Source: Pseudobutyrivibrio ruminis CF1b
GTDB lineage: Bacteria; Bacillota; Clostridia; Lachnospirales; Lachnospiraceae
NCBI RefSeq assembly: GCF_000424005.1
Contig: NZ_AUJB01000009.1
Location: forward strand, 62,001 to 126,000
DNA length: 64,000 bases
Reading direction: 5' to 3'
Both the position numbers and the translations under genes were made by a program. Below the pieces are notes generated by a model. It searched no databases. It saw nothing but the letters and a program-made list of their open reading frames with translations, and had not been told where the DNA came from. Below, piece by piece: positions 41,956-54,798 of this stretch (position 1 is its first letter; the number at the start of each line of letters is the position of its first letter).

Positions 41956-43341
41956 ATGGGAAACAACGAAGGAGATTTTGTATCTAATATTGATTACTCA
42001 GCGCAGGATATTCTTTACATGTTAAGAGACCTGCCGGATGCGTGCTGTATTTTTCAGGTCATAACGGATCCATTTGGAACAGTAAAGGATATGCTGTTCC
42101 TGTTTGTAAATGAAAAATACGCAAAGCTTGTTGGAAAATCTACCAGTGAATTGATTGGGACTACATATTTTACCTCGGTCAATAACAGAGACGAAGATTG
42201 GATTAGACTTAGCTATCAGGCAGCCTTTATGCGTCAGTCAGTAATCAACAGCACCTACAACACAACCTTTGGAAAGTGGTTCGAATTTTGGGCTGTTCCA
42301 GTTTATAAAAAGGGATTCTGTGCTTTTATTATTCACGATGTAACTGCGCAGAAACGAAAGGAAGTAAATCGAGTTATCACCACAAAATCCAACAACTTTA
42401 TTTTGGATTGTGCTAAATATCTTTCGGCCAATGATTTCAAAAAGGGTATAAAGTATACGCTGAAAGAGTTGGGAAAGATATTAAAAGCTGATAGAGCGGC
42501 TATACTAGAGACGTCACAGGGTGAATGTGGTGAAGTATTAGCCTGGTTAGATAAAATCGGGGGCACCGGTCTTCCAGGCAAGGAAATCCTTGAACAATAT
42601 GATTTTTACACCCTATGGCAGAAACAGATGGGTGAAGATAATGTTTACATTTGCGACAATATTGACACTGTAAATGCACAAAATAGCGAGGTATATAAGG
42701 CTGTTTTGCATGGAACAATATCAAGATATATTGTTGCAGCCTTAAAGGATAAGGGAAATATCATAGGATATCTGCTGATAGACAATTATTCATTGGATTT
42801 GGATATCGATGTCAAAGAGGTAGTAGAATCAATAAGTATATTCATTTCTGAAGAGCTTCGAAATTACGTTATTACAAACGAGTTAATGTACAGAAACACA
42901 CATGACGAGCTTACAGATTTAGGTAATCGCAGGTCTTACAACGAAACCATGAACATGCTTGAAGGCATGGATGTATCGGTAGGTGTATGCTTCATTGACA
43001 TTAATGGATTGAAAAATATTAATGATAATCAGGGCCATGATGAAGGAGATGCCTATATTAAAGAGACTGCAGATGTAATAGCCAGTGCATTTAAGAAAAA
43101 ATATTGTTACCGAGTGGGAGGAGATGAATTTATTGTCATCATTCCACAAATAACAAAAGACCATTTTGAAGAAGTGGTTGAGAAGTTTAGAAAGAAAGCA
43201 AAAACTATTTCAATTGCAGCAGGTGCAATTTGGAGTGATAACGCAAAGGGAATGGAAAATCTCGTTAATCAGGCAGATAAGCTGATGTACGTTGACAAAG
43301 AAGCTTATTTCGGTGAGCATGAGAGAAGACATAAAATATAA
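41956..43341 (+). CDS. PAS-GAF-GGDEF protein (diguanylate cyclase)
   Basis: A 461-residue cytoplasmic signalling protein. An N-terminal PAS-like domain (about 20-130), a middle GAF-like domain (about 140-300) and a C-terminal GGDEF domain (about 310-455) are visible; the active-site sequence is YRVGGDEFIVII. The NRRSYNETMNM and VCFIDINGLKNINDNQGHDE blocks are typical of diguanylate cyclases. The product-inhibition site (R-x-x-D five residues before the active site) is absent. It has no membrane segment, so the input would be cytoplasmic. It begins 22 nt after larC and ends before a strong terminator. Confidence 0.9.
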   Translation: MGNNEGDFVSNIDYSAQDILYMLRDLPDACCIFQVITDPFGTVKDMLFLFVNEKYAKLVGKSTSELIGTTYFTSVNNRDEDWIRLSYQAAFMRQSVINSTYNTTFGKWFEFWAVPVYKKGFCAFIIHDVTAQKRKEVNRVITTKSNNFILDCAKYLSANDFKKGIKYTLKELGKILKADRAAILETSQGECGEVLAWLDKIGGTGLPGKEILEQYDFYTLWQKQMGEDNVYICDNIDTVNAQNSEVYKAVLHGTISRYIVAALKDKGNIIGYLLIDNYSLDLDIDVKEVVESISIFISEELRNYVITNELMYRNTHDELTDLGNRRSYNETMNMLEGMDVSVGVCFIDINGLKNINDNQGHDEGDAYIKETADVIASAFKKKYCYRVGGDEFIVIIPQITKDHFEEVVEKFRKKAKTISIAAGAIWSDNAKGMENLVNQADKLMYVDKEAYFGEHERRHKI

Positions 43342-43346
43342 TGCTA

Positions 43347-43382
43347 AAAAGGCTGTTGTGCGTATTGTACAACAGCTTTTTT
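43347..43382 (+). terminator. Rho-independent terminator after the GGDEF gene
   Basis: Stem GCTGTTGT / ACAACAGC with an eight- to nine-nt loop, followed by TTTTTTG. The arm TGTACAACAG resembles the left block of the 57-nt element, but here it is only half of a simple hairpin. Confidence 0.85.
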
Positions 43383-43439
43383 GTGGTAAAATTTAGACTA
43401 ATAACTTGTAAACCAGCTTAGTGAAACGGGAGAAATGTG

Positions 43440-44630
43440 ATGATTAACAAGTCTTACAAGAAAATGCTAGAAGGAAAATCTATTATCAGGGAGCTGAGCG
43501 AGTATGCCACAGCGAGAGGAAAGGAAATAGGATACGAGAATGTATTTGATTACAGCCTTGGAAACCCAAGTGTTCCTTGTCCAGCAGGCTATACTGATGC
43601 AGTTGTAAACATGTATAAGACAAAGGACCCTATGGCGGTTCATGGCTACAGTCCATCCCTTGGTATCGAGGACGTGAGAAAAGCTGTTGCAGAGTCTATC
43701 AGCAGGCGATTCGGCATTAACTATGAGTCTAAGCATATCTTTATGGCTATTGGTGCAGCAGGAGCTTTGGCTCATGCATTCCGTCTTGTTACGGAGCCAG
43801 GAGATGAAATCATCGTGTTTGCTCCATTTTTCCCAGAATATACAGAATACATAGGTAGAACCGGCGCCATCATGAAGGTAGTTCCACCTAGAACAGAGGA
43901 TTTCCAGATAAATTTCGAGGAATTCCAGCACATCATCAATGAGAAGACAATGGCGGTGCTTATCAATACCCCAAACAATCCATCAGGTATTGTTTACAGC
44001 GAGGAGACTATTAAGCAGCTTGCTGACGTTTTATATGCTAAGCAGGAGGAATATGGTCACGACATTTTCCTTATCAGCGACGAGCCATATAGAGAGATTG
44101 TCTTTGACGGAAAAGAGTGTCCTTACCCAGCAAAATACTATGATAATACTTTGACATGCTACTCATTTTCAAAAAGTCTTTCGCTTCCAGGAGAGCGTAT
44201 TGGTTATGTTGCAGTCAATCCAAAGGCTACAGACGCTGATATTTTAGCTGTAATAATGGGTCAGATAAGTCGTGGAATAGGCCACAACTGTCCAGCATCT
44301 ACATCACAACTTGCGGTAAGTCAGGTTCTTAATGAGACCAGCGATTTAAGTGTTTACGAGACAAACATGAATATCCTTTACGATGCATTGGTTGAAATGG
44401 GTTTTGAGGTAGTGCGCCCAGGCGGAACATTCTACATTTTCCCAAAGGCTCTGGAGGAGGATGCTAATGCATTCTGTATGAAGGCAAAGAAATATGATTT
44501 GATTCTGGTACCAGCAGACAACTTTGGCTGCCCAGGATATTTTAGAATGGCATATTGCATCGACACAGAAAAGGTGCAGCGCTCAATAGAAGTATTTAAG
44601 AAATTTGTGGCAGAGGAATACCACAAGTAA
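43440..44630 (+). CDS. Pyridoxal phosphate-dependent aminotransferase (class I/II)
   Basis: A 396-residue class I/II aminotransferase. Motifs: FDYSLGNPSVPCPAGYTDAV, INTPNNPSGIVYSEETI (PLP-contacting Asn), DEPYREIVFDGKE and the Schiff-base lysine in CYSFSKSLSLPGERIGYV. It probably transfers an amino group between an amino acid (aspartate, alanine or aromatic) and 2-oxoglutarate; the substrate is not readable. The ATG at 43440 has GGGAG 7 nt upstream; the GTG at 43437 is less well placed. It is followed by an AraC regulator 28 nt later and may share its transcript. No metabolic neighbours clarify its pathway. Confidence 0.94.
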   Translation: MINKSYKKMLEGKSIIRELSEYATARGKEIGYENVFDYSLGNPSVPCPAGYTDAVVNMYKTKDPMAVHGYSPSLGIEDVRKAVAESISRRFGINYESKHIFMAIGAAGALAHAFRLVTEPGDEIIVFAPFFPEYTEYIGRTGAIMKVVPPRTEDFQINFEEFQHIINEKTMAVLINTPNNPSGIVYSEETIKQLADVLYAKQEEYGHDIFLISDEPYREIVFDGKECPYPAKYYDNTLTCYSFSKSLSLPGERIGYVAVNPKATDADILAVIMGQISRGIGHNCPASTSQLAVSQVLNETSDLSVYETNMNILYDALVEMGFEVVRPGGTFYIFPKALEEDANAFCMKAKKYDLILVPADNFGCPGYFRMAYCIDTEKVQRSIEVFKKFVAEEYHK

Positions 44631-44658
44631 TTAAGATATTAGTTAGGATTTAGGATTT

Positions 44659-45594
44659 ATGGCAAAGCAGAAGAAACAAATCGAATATAGATATTATGAG
44701 ATTCCTGACGGCCATTACGTAATGGCTTTGCTTGGCGAATCATGGGTTCGAAGTTATGGTGCTGAGAAGGTGAATCTTTTGCATTTCCATAATTACATGG
44801 AAATTGGCTATTGCTACTGGGGCAATGGAATGCTCACCATTGAGGAATCCAATGTAGCCTACAAGGGCGGTATTATTACAATCATCCCTGAGAATATCCC
44901 ACATGAGACAAAGAGTTTCAACGAGGGTATCTGTAAATGGGAATACATCTACATTGATTTGGACAGCTTTATCAGAAATGAGATGCAGTTCAAGCGCATG
45001 CTTCCAGAGGAAGTTATTAAGCGCATTAATAACCAGGGGTATGTTATTCAGTGGAATCAGAATAAGGCCCTGACAAACATTGTTAGAAATATTATTGAGG
45101 AATACAGAGAGAAAAAGCCTTACTACAAGGACGCTGTAAAAGGCTATTTGAGAGCTTTTGTAGTAGAGTTGCTTCGTATCAAAGAGGACATGAGTTCCAG
45201 CCTTACACTGGAGGAAAAAAGGCTCAATTCCTACATCGAAAAGAGTGTAAGCTATATTGCTGAGCACTACGCCGAGGATTTGAAAATGTCCGATGTGGCC
45301 CATGAATGTGGGCTGTCAGAAAGCCATTTCAGAAGAATCTTCGAGGAAAGCATGAGCATGAAGCCTCTTGATTATCTGAATATGGTGAGAATCGACAAGG
45401 CCTGCGAGATTATCCAGAATAAGGATTATGACATGGAAGAAGTGGGATTCAGAGTAGGATATCAGACTCCATCCACATTTAACCGCAATTTCAAAAAGCT
45501 TACAGGAAAGACACCATATCAGTGGAAGAAGGATGAGAATCATTTAGGCTTAACAAAGAAAAATTACAAAATTAGTGCTAAAAAAGGATGGTAG
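44659..45594 (+). CDS. AraC family transcriptional regulator
   Basis: A 311-residue AraC-type regulator: an N-terminal cupin-like sensor (about 35-105, LLHFHNYMEIGYCYWGNGML with metal-like His residues) and a C-terminal AraC domain (about 195-295). Two helix-turn-helix units are seen: MSDVAHECGLSESHFRRIFE and MEEVGFRVGYQTPSTFNRNF. It is immediately upstream of a sugar ABC transporter and LacZ, so it is the probable activator of that operon (inference). The gene ends in its own terminator, with the transporter promoter beyond it. Confidence 0.92.
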   Translation: MAKQKKQIEYRYYEIPDGHYVMALLGESWVRSYGAEKVNLLHFHNYMEIGYCYWGNGMLTIEESNVAYKGGIITIIPENIPHETKSFNEGICKWEYIYIDLDSFIRNEMQFKRMLPEEVIKRINNQGYVIQWNQNKALTNIVRNIIEEYREKKPYYKDAVKGYLRAFVVELLRIKEDMSSSLTLEEKRLNSYIEKSVSYIAEHYAEDLKMSDVAHECGLSESHFRRIFEESMSMKPLDYLNMVRIDKACEIIQNKDYDMEEVGFRVGYQTPSTFNRNFKKLTGKTPYQWKKDENHLGLTKKNYKISAKKGW

Positions 45595-45610
45595 ATGCCA
45601 TCCTTTTTTA
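45581..45610 (+). terminator. Rho-independent terminator after the AraC gene
   Basis: Stem AAAAAAGGATGG / CCATCCTTTTTT; the stop codon TAG (45592-45594) lies in the loop side. Confidence 0.85.
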
Positions 45611-45673
45611 ATACACAATTAAACCATAATTTAAGCTAAAAACACTCATACACAGGTGGGCAAATAGTCGGAT

Positions 45674-45701
45674 TTGCAATTTTTTAGAGCAATTATATAA
45701 G
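45674..45701 (+). promoter_or_regulatory. Promoter of the sugar ABC transporter-lacZ-galK operon
   Basis: TTGCAA (45674-45679), 16-nt spacer and TATAAG (45696-45701). It leaves a leader of about 110 nt that contains the inverted repeat at 45760-45780. Confidence 0.6.
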
Positions 45702-45759
45702 TCACAAAAAGGAGTTAGACTAGTATTATGACCATATGAGGAGCGGGTATTGGGAAAGA

Positions 45760-45780
45760 ATTTGTGCATAGTGCACAAAT
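45760..45780 (+). promoter_or_regulatory. Perfect inverted repeat in the transporter leader (operator candidate)
   Basis: ATTTGTGC-ATAGT-GCACAAAT: 8-bp arms and a 5-nt centre. It lies about 60 nt after the predicted -10 and 40 nt before the start codon. It could bind a regulator (AraC/LacI type) or form a leader hairpin. No typical cre site was recognised. Confidence 0.6.
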
Positions 45781-45819
45781 AGCCCCTCGAATTTTTAAAC
45801 AATAAGGAGAATGGAAAGA

Positions 45820-47178
45820 ATGAAGAAGAAATTACTTTCACTCATGCTTGTTGGTGCTATGGCAGCTTCTATGGTAGCTTGCGGTGGTTCTGACACAGCA
45901 GCAGACACATCATCAGATGCAACTACAGAAGATGGTGCTGCAGCAGCAGACGTTCAGTCAGCAGATGAGAACACATTAACAGTTTACGCTTGGGACGAGA
46001 ACTTCAACATCCCAGCACTTAAGGCAGCTGAGAAGGATTATCAGGAAGTTAATCCAGATTTCAAGCTCGAAGTAATTACACAGTCACAGTCATCAGATGT
46101 TGAGCAGGCTATCACACTTGCAGCAGAAGCTGGCGACTACAGCACATTACCAGATATAGTACTTTTCCAGGATCATTACATCCAGCAGTACGTTACAAAC
46201 TATCCAGATGCTTGGCAGGATGCAGACGATGCTGATTGCGATTGGGCAGGACTTGGAGCAGAGAAGCTTTCATACTCTACAATCGACGGAAAACACTATG
46301 GTTTCCCTGTAGATGCAGGAACAGCAATCTTCGCATATAGAACAGACCTCCTTGAGCAGGCTGGTTACACAATTGATGACGTAAAGGGCATCACATGGGA
46401 TCAGTTCGATGAGATCGGTAAGAAGGTATACGATGCTACAGGCAAGTATCTCCTTTGCATGGATGGCGATGGAAACGATTTATTCTACATGATGCTTCAG
46501 GAAGAAGGCGTTTCACAGTTCAAGGATGGAAAGCCATACATCACAGAGAACGAAACACTTGTTAAGGTATTCGACGTACTTGTAAAGCTTGCTCAGGACA
46601 ACGTACTTTACCTTGCAAATGACTGGTCTGACTACACAGATCAGGCTATCCAGGGCGACATGGTAGCAGGTGTATTCAATGGTAACTGGATCATCCCAAC
46701 AATGAAGCAGGTTGCTGACAACTCTGGTAAGTGGGAAATCGTTCCAGCTCCAACACTTACAGGTAAGCCAGGTTACGCTTCAAACGGTGGTTCTTCACTT
46801 TACATCACAGGTAACTGCACAAAGACAGACCTTGCTAAGGATTTCTTAGCTTACACATTTGGTGGACGTTCAGCTGAAGACGGACAGTCAATCACATATG
46901 ATGAGGCACTTCTTAACGGTGGTGTTATCGGAACATGTGCAGCAGCTGCAGAGTCAGATGTTTACCAGCAGGGTGTTGATTTCTTCAACGGCCAGGCAAT
47001 TTACGCTGACATCGTAGATTACACACAGAACGTTCCTACAGTAGAGCAGTCAGATTATCACTATGCATGCCGTACACAGCTTGCAACAGCTCTTCAGAAT
47101 GTTCTTCAGAACGGTTATGATTCAAAGCAGGCTCTTGAGGAAGCTGAGTCAAACCTCAAGTTCGAAATGGGACTTTAA
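45820..47178 (+). CDS. Carbohydrate ABC transporter substrate-binding lipoprotein
   Basis: A 452-residue extracellular solute-binding protein (family 1). The signal peptide MKKKLLSLMLVGAMAASMVA ends in the lipobox MVAC (Cys21), followed by an Asp/Ala/Thr-rich linker. The mature part has the typical two-lobe cluster of conserved residues (DENFNIPALKAAEKDYQEVN, WSDYTDQAIQGDMVAG). It binds an oligosaccharide or lactose-like sugar; context with LacZ and GalK suggests a galactoside. The ATG at 45820 is preferred: AAGGAG (45804-45809) is 10 nt upstream, whereas the in-frame ATG at 45811 is only 1 nt away. Confidence 0.93.
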   Translation: MKKKLLSLMLVGAMAASMVACGGSDTAADTSSDATTEDGAAAADVQSADENTLTVYAWDENFNIPALKAAEKDYQEVNPDFKLEVITQSQSSDVEQAITLAAEAGDYSTLPDIVLFQDHYIQQYVTNYPDAWQDADDADCDWAGLGAEKLSYSTIDGKHYGFPVDAGTAIFAYRTDLLEQAGYTIDDVKGITWDQFDEIGKKVYDATGKYLLCMDGDGNDLFYMMLQEEGVSQFKDGKPYITENETLVKVFDVLVKLAQDNVLYLANDWSDYTDQAIQGDMVAGVFNGNWIIPTMKQVADNSGKWEIVPAPTLTGKPGYASNGGSSLYITGNCTKTDLAKDFLAYTFGGRSAEDGQSITYDEALLNGGVIGTCAAAAESDVYQQGVDFFNGQAIYADIVDYTQNVPTVEQSDYHYACRTQLATALQNVLQNGYDSKQALEEAESNLKFEMGL

Positions 47179-47201
47179 TTTTAATGTATTGATTTGATTT
47201 T

Positions 47202-47231
47202 GGGGAAGTGGGAAACCCACTTCCCTTTTTT
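47202..47231 (+). terminator. Attenuator-like hairpin between binding protein and permease
   Basis: Stem GGGAAGTGGG / CCCACTTCCC with an AAA loop, followed by TTTTTT. A strong hairpin inside the operon, before the first permease, likely lowers permease and lacZ transcription relative to the binding protein, a common arrangement in ABC sugar operons. Confidence 0.85.
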
Positions 47232-47250
47232 AAAGAAAGGGGATGCCAAA

Positions 47251-48145
47251 GTGGAGAAGAAAAGACGTGGAATGACACTTGCTAATAAGCAATTGGCAGC
47301 CGGCTGGTTATTTCTTACACCAGCAACAATTCTCATTTTTATAATGAGCTTTTATCCAATCGTAATGGCTTTTATTACATCATTAAAAACTGGAAAGGGC
47401 GTAAACATCAAGTTTGCTGACCCACTTACATACAATTACTCTCGAATGCTACAGGATGTAATTTTCAAAACATCAATGAAAAATACATTCCTTTATTTAA
47501 TAGTAGAGGTACCTATCATGTTAATATTCGCTATTCTTTTAGCGCAGTTACTTAACAACAAGGACCTCAAGTTCAAGGGATTATTTAGAACATGTATCTT
47601 TTTGCCATGTGCTACATCTCTTGTATCATACTCATTGATTTTTAAGTCAATGTTTGCAACACAGGGACTTATCAATTCCATCCTTATGAAGCTTGGATTT
47701 ATTTCAGAGAATATCAATTTCCTTGGAACAGCTTCAACTGCAAGATTCGTAATTATCATCGCCCTTATTTGGAGATGGACAGGTTACAACATGGTATTCT
47801 ATCTTGCTGGTCTTCAAAACATTGAGTACTCAGTATATGAGGCAGCAAAGATTGACGGTGCTAACGGATGGAAGACATTCTGGAATATCACAGTTCCTCT
47901 TCTTAAGCCAACAATCGTTATGACAGCAATCATGTCAATCAACGGTACATTACAGCTCTTTGACGAGTCAATGAACTTAACTAGTGGTGGTCCTGCAAAC
48001 CAGACAATCACAATGTCACACTACATTTACAATCAGGCATTTGGACAGGGTGTTGGTAACTTCGGTTACACATCTGCAATGTCATTCGTAGTATTCATTT
48101 TGGTTGCTATACTTGCATTCATCAATTTGAAAGTAGGTGATACAC

Positions 48146-48153
<8 letters not shown>
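47251..48153 (+). CDS. Sugar ABC transporter permease (MalF-type)
   Basis: A 300-residue permease with six hydrophobic segments. The EAA loop is in YEAAKIDGANGWKTFWNITV (about 206-225), which contacts the ATPase. It forms the inner-membrane channel together with the next gene. The start is taken as GTG at 47251 because AAAGGGG (47236-47242) lies 8 nt upstream; the longer frame from 47194 runs through the hairpin and lacks a ribosome site. The transporter has no ATPase gene in the operon; the MsmK-type ATPase at 54799 is the probable partner. It overlaps the next gene by 8 nt. Confidence 0.92.
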
Positions 48154-52008
<3,855 letters not shown>

Positions 52009-52013
52009 GCTAT

Positions 52014-52050
52014 AATAATTGTCGACTGATTTACAGTCGGCAATTATTTT
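52014..52050 (+). terminator. Hairpin terminator after lacZ
   Basis: Stem AATTG-CGACTG / CAGTCG-CAATT (imperfect) with an ATTTA loop, followed by ATTTTAT. Partial read-through to the following two genes is likely because no promoter is visible before them. Confidence 0.6.
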
Positions 52051-52065
52051 ATGGAGGGTAGAATT

Positions 52066-52596
52066 ATGTTTGAATCTAACGATACTTTTGTAGAAGAAGC
52101 GGTAAAGGTTATTGAATCACCACAGGACAGAGCAAAGAAAACAGGAGCATTAATAGCTACTATGATGCTTTTATTTGCTACTGTTAGCTTTTCAAGAGGG
52201 TTTTTAACAGTTATTATGGCGATTTCGCTCATTGTACTGGCTATTCTTACGATAATCTTATTCATGAATAAGAACATTGAGTATGAGTACGACTATACAA
52301 ATGGCAGCCTTGAAATCGCAAAGATTATAGATAACTCAAAGAGAAAAAAGGTAGTAACAATAGAGCCATCAGAAGTGAAGATGGTTGCAGCAATTGGAAC
52401 CAACGAATCACTTAAGTTTGACCATGTAAATCTTAAGACTTATGACTGCTCAGCTCATGATGAGGAGCAAAAAGATTACATCTTAGTGGCTCATAGCGAG
52501 GCAAAAGGCAACGATTTCAAAGTATTATTCACACCTTCTGATAAGTTGCTTACAGCAATGGAGAAATATAACAAGAGAGATATTTATAGGGGATAA
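52066..52596 (+). CDS. DUF6106-like membrane protein, unknown function
   Basis: A 176-residue protein with two adjacent hydrophobic segments (about 24-41 and 44-64) and a soluble C-terminal domain of about 105 residues (IEYEYDYTNGSLEIAKIIDN). This architecture is common in Lachnospiraceae proteins annotated as DUF6106; I rely on memory of the family, not a search. It carries no catalytic motif that I can see. The ATG at 52066 has the ribosome site GGAGG (52052-52056) 9 nt upstream. It is located between lacZ and galK, and galK starts 2 nt after it, so translation is coupled. Confidence 0.6.
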   Translation: MFESNDTFVEEAVKVIESPQDRAKKTGALIATMMLLFATVSFSRGFLTVIMAISLIVLAILTIILFMNKNIEYEYDYTNGSLEIAKIIDNSKRKKVVTIEPSEVKMVAAIGTNESLKFDHVNLKTYDCSAHDEEQKDYILVAHSEAKGNDFKVLFTPSDKLLTAMEKYNKRDIYRG

Positions 52597-52598
52597 TT

Positions 52599-53768
52599 AT
52601 GAACGAGAAAGAATTAAAAGTTATCTTTGAAGAGAAGTTCGGAGAGGGCGGCGACATCCGCACATACTTTGCACCAGGCCGTGTTAACCTTATCGGAGAA
52701 CACACTGATTACAATGGCGGACACGTATTTCCATGCGCTCTTACAATCGGTACTTACGCTGTAGTTAGAAAGCGTGAGGACAGAGTAATTAAGCTTTACT
52801 CTGCAAATATCGAGCACGTTGGAGTTATCGAGAGCAGCCTTGATGATCTTACTAATAAGGATGAATACCACTGGGCAAACTATCCACTTGGTGTTGTTTG
52901 GGCTCTTAAAGAGAAGGGCTCTGAAATTAAATCAGGATTTGAGATGTGCGTTTGGGGCAACATTCCTAACGGTTCAGGCCTTTCATCATCAGCTTCTCTT
53001 GAGGTGCTTACAGGCACAGCGCTTACAGATATCTTTGGTTTAGATAAGACTATGACAGAGCTTGCCCTTATCGGACAGTACTCTGAGAACAACTTTAATG
53101 GATGTAATTGCGGTATAATGGACCAGTTTGCGGTTGCAATGGGACAAAAAGACCACGCCATTTTCCTTGACTGTGCAGATTTATCCTATAAATATGCATC
53201 AGTTAAGCTTCCAAATGCTAAGATTGTTATCACAAATTCAAAGGTTAAGCACTCACTTGTAGACAGTGCATACAATGATAGAAGAAATGAGTGCTCACAG
53301 GCTCTTAAGGACCTTCAGACAGTATGCGGTATCAATGAGCTTGGAGAGCTTACAAACGAGGAATTCGAGAAGTATGGCTCAGCTATTAAGGATGAAGTAA
53401 ATTATCGCAGAGCTAAGCATGCTGTAGCTGAGAATCAGCGTACAATCACTGCTGTAGAAGCTCTTAACAATAACGATATTAAGAAGTTCGGCGAGCTTAT
53501 GAATGCCAGCCATGTATCACTTCGCGATGACTACGAAGTATCATGCGAGGAGGTAGATTTCCTTGTAGAGACAGAGTGGAGCGTTCCAGGAGTTATCGGA
53601 GCCCGCATCACAGGCGGCGGCTTTGGAGGATGTACAGTAGCTATCGTAGAAAACGATGCTGTAGAGAACTTCAAGGAAGTTGTTGGAAAGGCATACAAGG
53701 AGAAATATGACCTTGATGCAGAGTTCTATGTAGTAGATATAGGCGATGGAGCTAGAAGAATAGCATAA
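52599..53768 (+). CDS. galK: Galactokinase
   Basis: A 389-residue GHMP kinase. The galactokinase signature APGRVNLIGEHTDYNGG is near the N-terminus; the ATP-binding motif is PNGSGLSSSASLEVLTG and the C-terminal motif GARITGGGFGGCTVAIV. It phosphorylates alpha-D-galactose released from lactose by LacZ, the first step of the Leloir pathway. The other Leloir genes (galT, galE) are not in the window. It starts 2 nt after the preceding membrane protein gene, and a palindromic repeat with terminator potential follows. Confidence 0.96.
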   Translation: MNEKELKVIFEEKFGEGGDIRTYFAPGRVNLIGEHTDYNGGHVFPCALTIGTYAVVRKREDRVIKLYSANIEHVGVIESSLDDLTNKDEYHWANYPLGVVWALKEKGSEIKSGFEMCVWGNIPNGSGLSSSASLEVLTGTALTDIFGLDKTMTELALIGQYSENNFNGCNCGIMDQFAVAMGQKDHAIFLDCADLSYKYASVKLPNAKIVITNSKVKHSLVDSAYNDRRNECSQALKDLQTVCGINELGELTNEEFEKYGSAIKDEVNYRRAKHAVAENQRTITAVEALNNNDIKKFGELMNASHVSLRDDYEVSCEEVDFLVETEWSVPGVIGARITGGGFGGCTVAIVENDAVENFKEVVGKAYKEKYDLDAEFYVVDIGDGARRIA

Positions 53769-53770
53769 AA

Positions 53771-53834
53771 AAGGCTTCCCCTTGAGGGGAAGCTGTCATC
53801 GAAGATGACTGATGAGGTGTACTCGTCAGTCATT
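53771..53834. repeat. Double-hairpin intergenic repeat with terminator potential
   Basis: Two hairpins: GGCTTCCCC-TTGA-GGGGAAGC, then ATGACTGA-TGAG...CTC-TCAGTCAT. On the minus strand the first hairpin is followed by CTTTTTTATG and so can end the PucR-type gene; on the plus strand the second is followed by TTTTTATT and can end galK. I recall very similar sequences as abundant dispersed intergenic repeats in gut Clostridia; this was not checked. Confidence 0.7.
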
Positions 53835-53835
53835 T

Positions 53836-54729
53836 TTATTGTGCTTTTATGTAGTTGAAAAGCATAAGAGATATCTTAACAGTAATAGCTTCATTGAATT
53901 TTCTTACATCATATCCCGTTAAATCTGCAAACTTATCAAGCCTGTAAATCAGTGTATTTCTATGAATAAAGGTCTGTCTTGCTGTCTCAGCAAGCGATAA
54001 ATCATTCTCGAAAAACGCATTGATAAGCGAAAGGGTTTCCTCGTCAATCTGTGATAAAATATCAACATTTATATGCTTATTAAGATAAGCCTTAATCTCT
54101 GCTGGTGGAACATTATAAAGTAACCGACCTAAGCCTAAATCTTCATAGCAATAAATACGTCCGTTACTATTGAAGGTATTTCCAATCTCCATAGCAGTAA
54201 TAGCATCGTTATAAGCATTAGGAAGTTCTTTAAATGACATTACAGATTTACTATAGCTAAGTTTAAAGGAAGTAAACGCTTCAGTTTCCAGCATATCAAG
54301 ATAAGAACTTGCTGTTTGAAGAATATCTTCAGAAGAAGGCGCTACGTCAAAGTTAATAATTAGTACTAAGTGTTTAGAATCAAGCTCTAAGACAACATCC
54401 TTCGAATCGGGAAGTAAGCTTTTTAGTAAAGAAACCGCCTCTTTGCTGTATTCACCAGGACTCTCTAAATAGAATATCTGGCGAAGGTGCTCCTCATCAA
54501 TATGAAATCTACTAAGTGATGAAAGTGCATCAGAATAAGCCAATTCTTTTGAAAGAAAGAGCCTGTACAAACCTGTCTTAGAATCAATAACATTAAAATG
54601 TACAACTAATTCTTTAAGCTTATTTAATGTCTCATCATCAGATAAATCTGAGTCTGTAATATCAAAATTAATTCCAGTAGCTTTATTAAGTTGATCTAGT
54701 AATTTCTTTTTCTTCTCTTCAAAATCCAT
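53836..54729 (-). CDS. PucR/CdaR-type transcriptional regulator
   Basis: A 297-residue regulator. The C-terminal 60 residues carry the PucR-family helix-turn-helix, with LSLAETARQTFIHRNTLIYR (about 245-264), DKFADLTGYDVRKFNEAIT and a last helix. The N-terminal two-thirds form a helical, GGDEF-like sensor region (CdaR-type), without a recognised ligand motif. Such regulators often control sugar-acid or nitrogen-compound uptake. It is the second gene after msmK on the minus strand (69-nt gap), so they may be co-transcribed. Target genes are unknown. Confidence 0.8.
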   Translation of the reverse strand: MDFEEKKKKLLDQLNKATGINFDITDSDLSDDETLNKLKELVVHFNVIDSKTGLYRLFLSKELAYSDALSSLSRFHIDEEHLRQIFYLESPGEYSKEAVSLLKSLLPDSKDVVLELDSKHLVLIINFDVAPSSEDILQTASSYLDMLETEAFTSFKLSYSKSVMSFKELPNAYNDAITAMEIGNTFNSNGRIYCYEDLGLGRLLYNVPPAEIKAYLNKHINVDILSQIDEETLSLINAFFENDLSLAETARQTFIHRNTLIYRLDKFADLTGYDVRKFNEAITVKISLMLFNYIKAQ

Positions 54730-54798
54730 AAAAAAATAGAGGTACCTTTCAAAAAGATACCTCTAATTATAGTCTATTAAGCTTTTATTCGCTATAGA

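Noticed and set aside
43347-43382. TGTACAACAG similarity to the left block of the 57-nt element
   Set aside because: It is one arm of a normal terminator hairpin (GCTGTTGT / ACAACAGC with T-run); the right block is missing at the fixed distance.
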